From the NCBI GenBank assembly GCA_017646545.1, contig JAGCMI010000015.1, positions 1 to 6,006 of the forward strand: 6,006 nt of DNA, given 5' to 3'. Source of the stretch: Oscillospiraceae bacterium (lineage in GTDB: Bacteria; Bacillota; Clostridia; Oscillospirales; Oscillospiraceae). Of this stretch, positions 5,957 through 6,006 are shown piece by piece; within the stretch, counting starts at the first letter, position 1, and every line of letters begins with the position of its first letter. The notes beneath the pieces were generated by a model that was given only the letters and a program-made list of their open reading frames with translations, searched no databases and was not told where the DNA came from. Position numbers and translations under genes: made by a program.

Positions 5957-6006
5957 TGAATTTTACAAGGCTAGTTTACACAAAAAAAGGAGGGGATGGA
6001 ACAACA

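Noticed and set aside
5960..5965. TAAAAT on the minus strand as -10 of the TetR operon
   Set aside because: Transcription would start inside the ribosome binding site at 5948-5956, so it cannot work as the promoter.
5962..5980. Two direct copies of TTTACA (5962-5967 and 5975-5980) upstream of the TetR operon as operator
   Set aside because: TetR operators are usually inverted repeats. A six-base direct repeat in AT-rich sequence is easily chance, and no inverted partner was found.
5987..6006. Purine-rich AAGGAGGGG followed by ATG at 5996 on the plus strand, as the start of a divergent gene
   Set aside because: The ATG is only about two bases after GGAGG, too close for initiation, and just three codons are visible before the edge.

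Overview
The window looks like an ordinary stretch of chromosome from a low-to-mid GC Firmicute, most likely a gut clostridium of the Oscillospiraceae/Ruminococcaceae type. This is inferred from consensus sigma-A-type promoters, strong AAGGAGG-type ribosome binding sites, a type 3 prolyl-tRNA synthetase, a single-chain Fe-S L-serine dehydratase, and small membrane proteins of a kind seen in Clostridia. No species can be named from the sequence alone. There is no tRNA, rRNA, CRISPR array or insertion sequence, and no gene-free stretch longer than about 170 bases.

Left part (1-2180, minus strand): the 5' three quarters of ychF (an OLA1/YchF-type P-loop ATPase) runs off the left edge. An in-frame amber codon at 341-343 breaks it, although the reading frame beyond is open and family-like for 113 more codons. 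Upstream of ychF is a full-length L-serine dehydratase gene. The serine dehydratase terminator (922-956) lies directly against a near-perfect promoter for ychF (880-908).

Middle (2181-4373): a 168-base divergent intergenic region carries back-to-back promoters for the serine dehydratase (minus) and proS (plus). proS encodes a complete class II ProRS without editing insert and with four zinc-ligand cysteines. After a strong terminator comes a small adenylate-kinase-like P-loop protein of the FlaR ('topology modulation') type. It has an excellent ribosome binding site but no promoter that I can recognise.

Right part (4394-5941, minus strand): three closely packed genes read in the order 116-aa two-helix membrane protein, TetR-family repressor (TTG start), 192-aa multi-span membrane protein. 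The last two overlap by 17 bases. This looks like a small self-regulated membrane-protein operon of unknown role. It meets the FlaR-like gene tail to tail at a 17-bp perfect hairpin that serves both directions and contains the end of the minus-strand coding region.

I did not find a clearly new biological system. The points most worth checking are the amber codon in ychF and the uncharacterised TetR/membrane-protein operon.
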